Below, in pieces: positions 22,760 to 35,000 of a stretch of 64,000 nt of DNA. The stretch is from contig CM046298.1 of assembly GCA_025267735.1 (NCBI GenBank), positions 25,799,866 through 25,863,865 of the forward strand. The letters are read 5' to 3'. The stretch's first letter is position 1. The number at the start of each line of letters is the position of its first letter. The notes beneath the pieces are model-generated. The model was not told where the DNA came from. It ran no database searches and saw only the letters and a list, made by a program, of their open reading frames with translations. The translations under genes and the position numbers were made by a program. The DNA comes from Mactra quadrangularis. Its lineage: Eukaryota; Mollusca; Bivalvia; Venerida; Mactridae.

Positions 22760-23013
22760 ATGGCGGAACCAGATGCATTATACAAGGTATCGTGTAATTC
22801 TGCTTTTCAAATGAACATTTCTAACTATAAGCGAACGTAGTACATGTATAACAATTACATGGGATACCGTATTTTCAGTCGTTCGGTTAATTCATGCTAC
22901 ATTACTAGTAAGTATGCGACCTTCTAACATGGAGCATTCCCTACCTAAACTTTTTTCAGACCGTTGCCGCAAACACAGAACTTTTTGGTCTTACCGTGGT
23001 GTTTATCTTTTAA
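22760..23013 (+). CDS. Candidate two-exon short ORF (26 aa)
   Basis: An ATG in good context (AACAATGGCG) at 22760 opens nine codons, MAEPDALYK, to a GTATCG donor at 22787. A strong acceptor (CTTTTTTCAG) at 22959 continues the same frame as TVAANTELFG... to a stop at 23011-23013. It may be a micropeptide or the first exons of a gene whose remainder was not found. It converges on the end of the cysteine-rich gene at 23040. Confidence 0.25.
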
Positions 23014-23039
23014 AAATATAAAACTCAAACCTACCTCGT

Positions 23040-26000
23040 TTAGTTACCATTGACATCAGCAGTACGGCTACCACAGTGACAATGATTGTTAGTACAATAC
23101 CAATGTTTATCATTATTTTCACATCTGAAGAACTCGTTGGCACAATCAGTTGGAGAGTGACAGATGAAATTGTCTCCTGCATGTGGACATGGCTCTCCAC
23201 AACAGCACCTAAACATAACAGTAACAAGCATTAAGCAAATATATCTGGTACAGCATCGGTTACAAAACATGAGTCACATAGGAACAAAAAGACTGCTAAG
23301 TACTGTCCGATATTGTTAATTACAAACTAGACTATTTTTTTCAGGCGTAGGTGTTAACCTAACTTCATATCGTTGCGCGTAATTTTACTGCGCATGACCA
23401 AATGTAATTGTCCGCGTCATTTTTGTGATACGTTTCAAGGATTGTGGTTTCTAAGACCTGTGTTGCAAGAAACCCATGTCAAAACAGAGCCCTACAACAC
23501 ATTACCAAACAGTATTGATTCAGCATGATTCCAATGGATGTGTTAATATGAATTGTTGCGTACATTTTTGTTAAATTTGTTTTTTAATGAATTAGGGACT
23601 ATTGTCAGTTATCTTTCCTTGATAAAATCTGAAGCAATCCAATTGGTAAATAGGTCATTACAGTTCGAATCCTCGGATTTTATCTTTGAAGTCCTATGAA
23701 AGGATAACAAAAATTTCATCTAATATCTTTCTTGTTAATCAAGATATTAACAGAAGTGATAAAATTTAGATAGTTCTTAACCCTCAAAATACTTAGCTTG
23801 AATTTTTAACAAACTAAATGATTTACAAAAAAGTAATTTCAGATTAACTTTGGCAAATTGACATTAAAAGGTAAGGGTTAATTCCGAGTAATCCAACTAA
23901 TAGGACCTACCTGTACAAGAAGAAATAACTGACTAAAGTCCCTTATTAAAACAAAACACGATTTGTTTCGTAATACATGCATGCATATTAATTAACCAAG
24001 AACTTAGTTTCAAAGAAAGCTTTAGTAAAAGAAATGTGCTACAGCATGATGCATTATGCTTTCAATTTCTTACTTTAAGTATTATCCAATTTGCCTTAAA
24101 TATCAAAGTCATAGTAACCGGCACGACTCCGTGTCAAAAGCACTGTCTATAGACTTTTACTCGAAATGTTCCAGTCGCTATATGGTCATAATATTTGCAT
24201 TTGTATGAAAACTTTTCCGAGTGTTTTACGCATAGTGTTTGACAAGTTCTCATACATATCACGAAGCAGAGTCGATCTACCCACTGTTACTGACAGGCAT
24301 GTGTGGCACTATGATCGTATAGTGGTTTCAAAGGTTGCGTTGTGTTTGTGTTCCAGGTTCGAAGTTTCGGTTGCTGAATATGTGTTAACACTGTGGCGAA
24401 CTTTGCCACTGACCATAAAACAAGTGTCTCAGATAATTATTAAAGTCAGAAACAAAACAAAAAAAGAATAACAGACACAGAATTTAAGAGTTAATTAATA
24501 TACGTGTAATTCAAGCACAGAAAATGATTGTCCAGCACTTTGTTTTAATATCTCTACTCCCTCTCTCTCAGCTTCGAAAGTTGTTAAGAACAATATCTTA
24601 ACCTTAAATGAAAACTAATTAATGTCGAAAGAAAACAGTAAAAAATGACGAGTGCAGAGTAATAAGTCTATTCTATTTCTATATCGCTAATCGCGATGTA
24701 TACGAAGTGAGATCACAGTTAGTGTCTGTTGACTATGCCTAGGTTCATTGCTTATAAGGGGGATCTTTTAGCAGTGCGGGCCCACGTGATGGTCACATGG
24801 GCAGTTGTGCGTTTTTGGTTGGTCCTGGCTTGTAGACCGTGCAAAAGAGAGACCACATGATCTTCGGCCGGGGCTCGATTTTGATGATGTCACAGGTCCC
24901 GGACAATGTGGTCCACCTGTTTCATAAAATAATATTAGTGTCATTAATACGACAACTCTAATCAATTAAATGGACGTTGTTAATACGTTTTTGTCGGCAA
25001 GCAATGAACTTTAGACACGGTCATCTTATAGTGTCCAATAACACGTCCAGCCTATCAAATAGCCATAGTGTTATATAACTCCCTTTCTCATGAAAATAAT
25101 TCCGTGTGGAATTATTTTTACCTATGTAACAACGATCAAATGTTGTACGAAAATTCAGTACAAGCTCAAAGAATGTATTTAAAAGAGAGAGAGAGCGTCA
25201 TATGATTTTGAGTGCATGAACAAAATAACAATACAATTCAAGCATTTCATTTAATTTATTCTTTACTGGTACCATACGCCACTGTGTAGAAATACCATCA
25301 ACCACTATGTAATTTTAACCATTAACCACTATGTAGTTTAAACCATTAACCACTATGTGAAGTTGTACCATTAATCAATTTTGTAGTTGTACCATCAACC
25401 ACTGTGTAGTTGTACCATTGACCACTATGTGAAGTTGTACCATTAATCAATCCTACTGTGTAGTTGTACCATTGACCAAGCCAGGATGCAGTTGTACCAT
25501 GAACCACTGTGTAGATGTACCATAGACCATGGTGTTGACGTAGTACACGACACATTTGAAGATAACGTTCTGGTGTGTCGTCTTATGGACCATCACATGT
25601 TGTTAACCATACCATAAACCACACTCGGTTCGTGTCGAACCATAGCTTGTTATTAGCAATAACATGACGTTGGCAGTTGGTTCGACCGTTGATTAGCGTG
25701 TAATGACTGAAATACTTGTATATGAGAAAGTTTATGTTGTTTGGTATAATACATGGCGATATATTGCTACAATATATACGTTGATCAATTCTAGTATGTA
25801 CATCATCGTCTCATTATATGCTGGGGTAGAGGTTTATATGGTCCACTTTATTGTGGTTCATAGGCGGTGCGCTCTTCACCACTTCTGTCTTTTCCATCTC
25901 ATTCTCTTTACTGTAAACCACAGTGTAAGCAGTCTCATTTCTTGCACCCTTGTGTCGGACACATTTGCGGCAAGGCCAACCAAAGTACTTCCGAAATTTT

Positions 26001-29000
26001 CGAAATAGAAATACGCCGATAATTACAACTACTAGCAAGGCAACCAATATCACCCCATAATATTCCTTATGAATGGTAAAGCCAGCGGACTTGGTATTTC
26101 TTAAGTCCGCTAAGGTGTCAATCAATCTCGTCATGGGCATGACTTTGACCTGTTCGAGGTGTTTTGGAATTTCAATTTGGGTAAAATTAGGTAGTTTCAT
26201 TGAGAATTCTGACCATAACTGAGGGTAAGACAACTTAACATTATTTCTGAAATCATCTAGGAAGGTGTCGTCCAAATTGTGATTGTCCTTATGGACGTAA
26301 TGGCTAGTTAAGGTCATTGTATCACTAGAGGCTATACATCCAGCAGGTACTCTAACTATATCGGTTGGGGCCTTTGCTATCAGAGATTCTATTTTAAGGT
26401 TCGTTTGTTGGCGACAGTTCAAGGAGAACCTCGTCTCTTGACTGTTTGCAACAAGCCATATGCCAGCCATCAGGCTCTTGGCATAAGGTAAAGGTACGCT
26501 AGTCGCGACCGTTTTTGTACAATAAAGCTTGGTTTTTTCTTTATTTTGCGTAAATAAATGTATATGACATAGCTTCGAGTTAGCTATTGAATATAAAGGT
26601 GACTTAAAATCGCAGTAGGGAACGCCTGACAATTGGCATTCAGATAATTCACTAACAGTGAGAATTGCAAAGCGCGTGCGTTGAGCGTTTATCGCTAAGC
26701 CTGCTCCGTCAAGGTCGTAGTTCGCCATTATTGTTGTACGCGTTTGCTTACTGGTAGCATTAAACATCATCGGTATTGTAGTCATTTGGTAAATGTCGTA
26801 CATTTGATATGTTTCAATTACCGGGATATAAATAATTATGATTATTTTATTATCCATTAATATACCTGTGCAAGGCATGTATTTATAGTATAACCAAAGT
26901 TCATTCGACTCACTATAGGGTAACCTCAGCGTTGGCGGTATCATAGATGCAATATCTTTTAATATTCCTGCTAATTCAACGGGTTCTACAAGATTGGTCC
27001 CAATATGAGACATCGCAGCTGCATTTAATTGGTTATTCAGATGTTCGTAGAGCGTGTAACCACGACTAACAATTTCGCGGAAATTTTGTACTAAATGTTC
27101 TACACGTATATATGTTTGCATAAATTCGGTTAATTTAATTATTTCGAGATGTTCTTTTTCGTACTTGCTTAGGTCTACCTTAAACTGTTCTAGGCTAGTG
27201 ATTATGCTGTTTATTGTATCTCGATTTTCGGCAGTGGCAGCTCGCGTTACGTTAAGTATTGATAGATTATCTTCGATAACGTGTAAAATTGATTTTTGAG
27301 TCGACGCTATATGAGTTACGCTTCGACGGACCGCGTTTATGTCATCCTCCGTCGACACACCCGTAACCCAAGACATAATCTTACCAAGGAAAGGAAGCAG
27401 CGAACGTTTTTGTCGCATAAACTTGCTGTTCGAGAACTTGGACTTTAAGGTCAGATATGAGTGTGTAAGTCTAGACACTTCTTGCTCTAAGCCTTTAAAT
27501 GTCATCGCAAAGTGTGGATTGTCACGATAACCTTGGTACTTTGTCAGTGTCTCGCGCACTATCCTCTCTACGTTCTTGGAATCATCTGATATTTGTGTGA
27601 CAAAGTCGTCGTAAGGGGTCAAGTCTAAGGTAAGTGCTAACCGCCACTTATCTTGTGTCAAGCTTATGGTGTTCTGTTTCTCGAACAATACGTTATCTCG
27701 TATTAAAAATGTGTGGCTTGTGGCCATCCACAAGTACACTAAAGTCAGTAATGTCAGCATGTCCCGTCTGTCTGTCACCTGTAATCCAAGAGTCAAAGTC
27801 TTAGCCTACTGAATATAAATATGTATTACGCTTGTCATGTTAATCACCTACTACTAATTAATTACAACCTAAGTACAGAAATGACCGGTAACTTGAGGTC
27901 AGCGTTAATTACGCTCTAATTAATAAATAATTGTATTATTGCCTTGTCAACTGACCACTCATCGTCAACCACGATAGTGATATCAGTTATTTATCGATAC
28001 GCCATTAATGTCAATGAGGCAAAAGATTTTAACAATCCTTTCAGCTCATTTTTGTCGGCCAGGGGGAGATCAGGTGGGGTAGGATCTGTCTCTAGGATCC
28101 CCACATGGTCAATTTGCATTGGTTCTGGGTCAGAAGTACCCTCGTTACCGTTGCTAACCGCATCGGGCACGGGGTTTACCGTTATCTTACGGCGTTTCCG
28201 CTCGACTTGTTCTCTTAATTTCATCAACGGACTTTTCGCATTGGTCCGTTCGTCCGCCCTTCGTTTTCGCAATAGTTTTCTTTGTATTTCGGCGAGCGGT
28301 ACTTGGCTCGCATCGCTATCCGAGCTGTCTGATCTCTCTCGTTTTAGCCTTTTAACATGTATGGGGGTGCGTGCTAAGTCGTCGTCTGTGCCCTCAGACG
28401 CCTCGCTTTCAGAGGTACTCGGGGGTACCTCGTACGTCGTTTTGCGGGGTCTTCGAGTCTTTGCGTTCTTGGCAGGCACCTCTTTGGTGTTAGTAACCTC
28501 CCAATCCAAGTTTGCGCGTTTCATATTTCTGGCGTGACTGTGAAGTGTCGAACCGTCTAGCACGTTACGTAGCACAAACGTGAGAGGTGATTTTTTTTCA
28601 ACTATTCTGTAAAAAGGCGTGTATCTGTGAGACAACTTAGATGTCCTAGCATTATTCTTTACGAAAACTGGTTGACCTACATCGAAATCGACTTCCGGTG
28701 CGTCTTTATTGGCGAAGTCGTTACGTTTCCTTTTAGCTCTAAGGATATTTGACTTTGCTATCTTAAATGCTCTATGTTGTAGAGTAAGGCTTATCTTTAT
28801 AGGGTCTTCTCCTACATATCTTTGCCTGGGCTTTAGTATCGTATCAAGAGGCAAACATGGTTCTCTTCCATATAATAGGAAGAAGGGGCTATAACCTGTT
28901 GATTGGCTCGGGGCTACATTATAAGCGCATACCGCATGTGGTAGAATTGCGTCCCACGTATCATCAGTGCTAACTTTAGATAATATGTCTTTTAGTGTCC

Positions 29001-32000
29001 TAAAATACCTCTCTACTTTAGAATTGGCCTGGGGGTTATAGAAGGATGTTCTAATATGCATGATATTTAATTGTTTATTTACATAGTCTACTATCTCGTT
29101 TGAAAATTCTGCGCCATTATCTGACACAAGCTGCGTGATAGCTGTGTGTCTAGTAAATATTTCATCAATTAGGATTTGTGCAACATTTTCGGCCGTTTTT
29201 CTCCGCAATGCGAAACACTCTGCCCATCCAGTCAGGTGATCTACAAAAGCAAGTATGTATTTATTATTCGCAAGGGTTTCTTTAAACGGTCCCGAAATAT
29301 CCATTGATACTTTTGCAAAAGGGTAATTGGGGACGTCGGTCTCCTCAATTGGTGTTTTAGTACGGTTTGAGGCGCGCATTTGACAAGTTACGCACTCGCT
29401 TACGTACTTTAATATTTGTTTGTACATGTTAGACCAGAAATACTTAGTTTTCAACGTGTCATATAACCGGTCAGCGCCCGAGTGACCTAACTCGTGAACG
29501 TTTTCAATTACTGCTCGTTGCAGGTGCGTAGGTATACAAAGCCTTAAGATGGGGTCTCCTTGGGGTTCTGATATAAAATACAGTATGTTATCAACGATAA
29601 CATAATGCGTATCATAAATTTTGGACTGCAAATTTTTGCCATTGTTTTGATCATGATTTAGTAACGAGTCGCGAATTGCGCCTAATTTCTCGTCCTTCGA
29701 TTGTTCTGCCGCCATGTCAACGTCCGGCAAATCTAGCGTGGGCACGTCTGTAGGTGGCGGTTGGTCAAGCCTAGGATTTAAGACATTACGCATGTCGACT
29801 GCGTTTGTATTGATAACATTGACCTTGAGCGTATTGTCTGGTACATCGACTCCGTCGTCAATGTCAGGCGACTCATGTTCATGCACGGAATCCTCGTGCA
29901 TCACACGGCTAAGTAAGTCAGCGCAAGTGTTAAGAGTACCTTTAATGTACTCTATCTTAGCATTATATGCCGACACAGCAAGCGCCCATAGTTGGACCTT
30001 TTTGTTTTGCATGGGAGATTCAAGCAAGTACTTTAAGGGGGCATGATCAGTACGAATGGTTACTTGTGAATTATGAACATATGGATCGAACTTCTCAAGA
30101 GCATACTTAATAGCAAAAGCTTCTCGCTCTACGGTCGACCATTTTCTCTGAGTCCTAGATAACTTATGTGATAAATAATGGATGGGTCTTTCGTGTTTAA
30201 CATTGGGTAACACGCTATCTTCTGGTTCGCATTCTTGGCACAACACAGCTCCTACAGCGTACGCTGAGCTGTCTGTGTAAATTATATAAGGTTTGGACAA
30301 GTCTGGGTGACTAAGGTATGGAATTGCAGTCAATGACTCTTTGACTGCTCTGAAGCTGTCCTCACACTTAGGTGTCCATCTAAACCGGGCATGCTTTTTC
30401 GTAAGCTCGGTGAGCGGCTCAGCCAGTTGGCTGAAACCGGGAAGTGCACGCCTAAAGTAGTTAGCAGAACCGAGAAAAGCTCGTACGTTCTTTACAGAGG
30501 TCGGGGTTGGTATATTTTTGATTGCTGCGACCTTTTCAGGGTCTGGGCGTATACCTTGAGCACTTATGATGTAACCTAGGTAAGCCGTCTCCGGCTTCAT
30601 GAAGCTACACTTTTCAAGTTTGAGCTTCAGGTCGTGCTCACGCATTCGGTCCATAACAATTTTGGATATGTTTTAGATGGTCTTCTAGGGTTTTACTCAT
30701 AATTAAGCAGTCGTCAACATAACAAAGCGTAAATTGTTCTAGGCCCTCTAGAACAATTGACATTAGTTTACAGAAAATCGCTGGACTATTTATTAATCCA
30801 TAAGGGGTTTTCCTAAATTGATAAAGCCCTCCAAGGGCTGAGAAGGATGTGGCGGGTCTCGAATCCGGATGAACGGATATTTGCCAAAACCCACTACGAC
30901 AGTCTAAAGTAGTGAAATACTTGCAACCTCCCAAAAGCGCTAGAATCTCGTCAATTCTAGGCAAAGGCCAAGCTATTGGTTTAGTAATCTTATTTAGTTT
31001 TCTGTAATCGACACAGAATCTCTTGGTCTGGTCTTTTTTCGTGACCAAAACTATTGGGGAGGAATAACTGGCACTACTCCGCTCAATTATTCCTGCCGCC
31101 AACATGTCTTTGAGCGCCTTTTCTACGATAGGCCTATTGTTCAAAGGCATGAAATAAGGTCTTGTTTTCACGGGTGGGGCGTCGCCCGTATCGATTTTCA
31201 TTTCGACCGTCTTACAGTGGCCCAATTCGAAGTCGCTAGTCGCGAAAACGTCTCGGTTTCGTCGCACTATCTGTTCGACGGTTTCTCTGCACTCGTCTGG
31301 ACAAACGATTTTCGAGATAAAATCTCGGTCAACAGTCACATTATTGCAATATTTAATATCATTTTCACTAAAGCTAGTCTGGTCATTGAATTTGCTGACT
31401 CGCGCAATGATACACCCCCGCTTTAGTGTAATATGTCGTCCAGTATTGTTTACAACTAATAAAGGTAATGTCCGGTCATGTGCGATATTTACTATACCAG
31501 GAGTCACGTCTAAATTCGGCTCAGACGCAATAAAACCGCTTGACACGCTCATGACCTCGTAATCGTCAGGGGGAAAGTTCTCGTCTAGTTTTATCATGCC
31601 TAGACAGATTGAACTTGTCTCGGGCCTAAGGTTGACCTCCTTTTTTAACCTTACTAGAGAATGTATACGTATATCATCCTCCAGTGGTATATACGAGTCC
31701 TTAATCCTCATTCTTTTTAAATCACAGTACAACCTAACCCCGAATTTAAACAGAAAGTCTCTGCCTAAAATAACGTTTTTATTTATACCGTCTACTAATA
31801 TGAAATCATACTTTATTGTTACATTACCTAACTTAAAAACGAGATTTACGGTACCTAACACTATTAAGTCATCGCCGTTTACTGATTTTAGCCTAAGATC
31901 ACATTTATTAATTTTAGGTTTGTTTGATAGTGTGTCATAGATTCGCTTATGTAGCAACGTGGTCTCGGCGCCCGTATCTACTAAAGCTCTTAACTTACGC

Positions 32001-35000
32001 CTTTCTAGCGATAAAAGACAGGACATTGGGGCAAAGTTAGAAGTCAAATTTATTTCGCGCGCGTTTTCACAGGCTAGCTTACCAAAATTATTTACATAAA
32101 TATATTTTTCATTTTTATTAGCATTAACATTTACAGATTCACCGGTCGCCTGATTCGTCATCAGCGACCGGTCATTTAGTTTAAACGACCTGAGGTGGGA
32201 CCATTCACGGGTCTTCTGCGCCCTTCATCTTTAGAGGTGCAGTTAGCCCTCACGTGACCTGTTTTACCACATTTCCAACAAACAATATTCGTTGGCTGGT
32301 GGGTCCTCTGAATAGCATTAATTTTGCCAGTATTCGTAGATTTACGACAATACTTAGCTGTGTGTCCTTTTCGATCACACAACTGGCATTTATAGGAAGT
32401 AGGACGTATTTGACCGACCTGCATCGGTTCTGGGTTCGAGCTAGCACTCGTACCCATGCCTTTGTGATACTCATGACCAGTTTTGTCCTTATACCTTTGC
32501 GTAATGGTCTGCACATTAAGTGCAATTGCAAGGGCGTCCTTCATGGAGCTGTATGGGTACCTTTTCATCAATTTATACCTAATGGTTTCATTATTTACGC
32601 CGTCGATAAACCTATCGATGGCTTGGGATTCAATGGCGGGATTACCACCGGGCTTGCCCTCATTTGCCTCGGCAGATAGTTTGAGCAATCGCTCGCAAAA
32701 GACCTGAACAGATTCATCTTTCTTTTGTTTAGCTTTATTCAATTTATCAGATTTACTCATGGCGTCATTAACGGCGCCAAATCGGGACTGCAGCTCGGTC
32801 TTCATGGCAGACCAAGTGCCTTCAGGGGTTTCTTGGAGATATCGTTTAATGAAGTGAGCAACCGTGCCTTCACAGCTGCTGTAAGCAATTAAGCGAACGG
32901 CTTGGTCGTTGACTCCGTCAACTAGACCTTTTCGTTCGACATCATCGATCCATTTCTTAAATGCCTTTGGATTGCCAGTATACGTTGCAATATGCGGCGA
33001 GAAAGTGTGCCTGGTCAATTGCTCTCTATATTGGTCCATTTTAGCATTATTCGCTTCGATCTGTACTGCATTTTGCTCGACGCGCTTATAGATAGCGTCA
33101 AGATAGGTTGCCTCCGCCATTGTGTCAGACAACAAAAGTTACAAGAAAAAAATGAGAACTTACGGGTTTGGATCCTTGTTTGGTCTTCAAGCTCGTCCTG
33201 CTGGGTCTTCTTGTACTTGAATCCGCCAGTCACACGGCACCAAATTCAGCTATGTGGCACTATGATCGTATAGTGGTTTCAAAGGTTGCGTTGTGTTTGT
33301 GTTCCAGGTTCGAAGTTTCGGTTGCTGAATATGTGTTAACACTGTGGCGAACTTTGCCACTGACCATAAAACAAGTGTCTCAGATAATTATTAAAGTCAG
33401 AAACAAAACAAAAAAAGAATAACAGACACAAAATTTAAGAGTTAATTAATATACGTGTAATTCAAGCACAGAAAATGATTGTCCAGCACTTTGTTTTCAT
33501 ATCTCTACTCCCTCTCTCTCAGCTTCGAAAGTTGTTAAGAACAATATCTTAACCTTAAATGAAAACTAATTAATGTCGAAAGAAAACAGTAAAAAATGAC
33601 GAGTGCAGAGTAATAAGTCTATTCTATTTCTATATCGCTAATCGCGATGTATACGAAGTGAGATCACAGTTAGTGTCTGTTGACTATGCCTAGGTTCATT
33701 GCTTATAAGGGGGATCTTTTAGCAGTGCGGGCCCACGTGATGGTCACATGGGCAGTTGTGCGTTTTTGGTTGGTCCTGGCTTGTAGACCGTGCAAAAGAG
33801 AGACCACATGATCTTCGGCCGGGGCTCGATTTTGATGATGTCACAGGTCCCGGACAATGTGGTCCACCTGTTTCATAAAATAATATTAGTGTCATTAATA
33901 CGACAACTCTAATCAATTAAATGGACGTTGTTAATACGTTTTTGTCGGCAAGCAATGAACTTTAGACACGGTCATCTTATAGTGTCCAATAACACGTCCA
34001 GCCTATCAAATAGCCATAGTGTTATACATGTTGCTCTCTGGACGTACGTTTTAACTAGTACTAAATTCATACACTCGACAATTGCTGAAGTCTGCAAATG
34101 TTAAAACGACTATTTCTCACTTTACTTCCTGTACAATCTCGTTTGGTTACCTTATTATATTGAAAAGGGGATTGTGCAGCGAGTATTGTAAGTTCCATGA
34201 TAAATGATACATTCCCATATATAAATAAAGTAGTGTCACTTACTGATGACCATTACAATACCAATGTTTATCATTATTTTCACACATTCCATATAGATTA
34301 GAACAATCATTTGAACTTGAACATTCTCCAGTAGCTGAAACACACCAAACATCATTTAATGAAAACTGGTTACGTAGGCTACATCATGTACATTTTTTTT
34401 AGAAAAAGTATCTGCATTTCAAAGTCTCAGTTTCATGCCTCTGTACGTTCACAGACTTTACTGCTATTGTCACTGGTCATCGGTCTGCTTGTGTCTATCT
34501 ATCCATTCATCGATATCCCTTGAAGTCTTTTACTCCGCTCAGTGCAGTCAAAAACATTGGTGTAACGGAATTATATCACATTCGCGAGCACCCATTTACA
34601 CCTTGGAGGAGTGAAACAATCGCAATCGGTATTTTTTTGCTCATGAAAATAAGTAGTACCACTAGTATGACTAAATGGTAATTCGTAGCCGATATTTCTC
34701 CGCACTATTTTTTTTCAGGGGTCTACAATTGATAAGTATCCTTAATGGTCCAAATTCGACAAAAAAATTATACAGAAGAAAACTCGTGTTTCCTTGAAAC
34801 TGATAAAAAGTGCAACAGCAAACTGTCTCACTTATACGACGATACGAGAACCGTAACATATAATAATTTTCAATAGTAGACTTCTAGAAAAAAATCGGAC
34901 TCAAAATTGGGACCTTGGGCACTAAAAAGGTTTGGACCCGCCTCATGATATAATAAATTATGTAGTTATGATTTAGATAGCAATTGTACGTGACGGCCTG

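Larger units (their letters stand above)
24302..34026 (-). mobile_element. Env-bearing Ty3/gypsy-type LTR retroelement
   Basis: Two 774-bp LTRs (24302-25075 and 33253-34026) differ at two positions by eye. The element is flanked by CATG on both sides (24298-24301, 34027-34030). It reads on the minus strand: 5' LTR at the right, a primer-binding-site candidate TGGTGCCGTGTGACTGG (33242-33226), gag, pol (protease, RT, RNase H, integrase), an envelope-like ORF, then a purine-rich tract GAGAAAGGGAGT (25089-25078) against the 3' LTR. The domain order PR-RT-RH-IN is that of Metaviridae (Ty3/gypsy). The envelope ORF makes it retrovirus-like in layout. It lies in intron 3 of the cysteine-rich gene. 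One single-base break occurs in RT. Confidence 0.95.

Noticed and set aside
23003..23227. Alternative frame over the last cysteine-rich exon, with a transmembrane-like stretch
   Set aside because: The other frame repeats the ENNDKHWYC motif of exon 3 and fits the splice phase, so this one is a shadow.
24768..24965. Cysteine-containing 65-codon frame with a hydrophobic start, considered as an exon of the cysteine-rich gene
   Set aside because: The identical frame occurs at 33719-33916; both lie inside the LTRs, so it belongs to the retroelement. Its phase fits exon 2 by chance but not exon 3.
27944..28537. 197-codon plus-strand frame
   Set aside because: Antisense shadow of the charged C-terminal tail of the retroelement integrase ORF.
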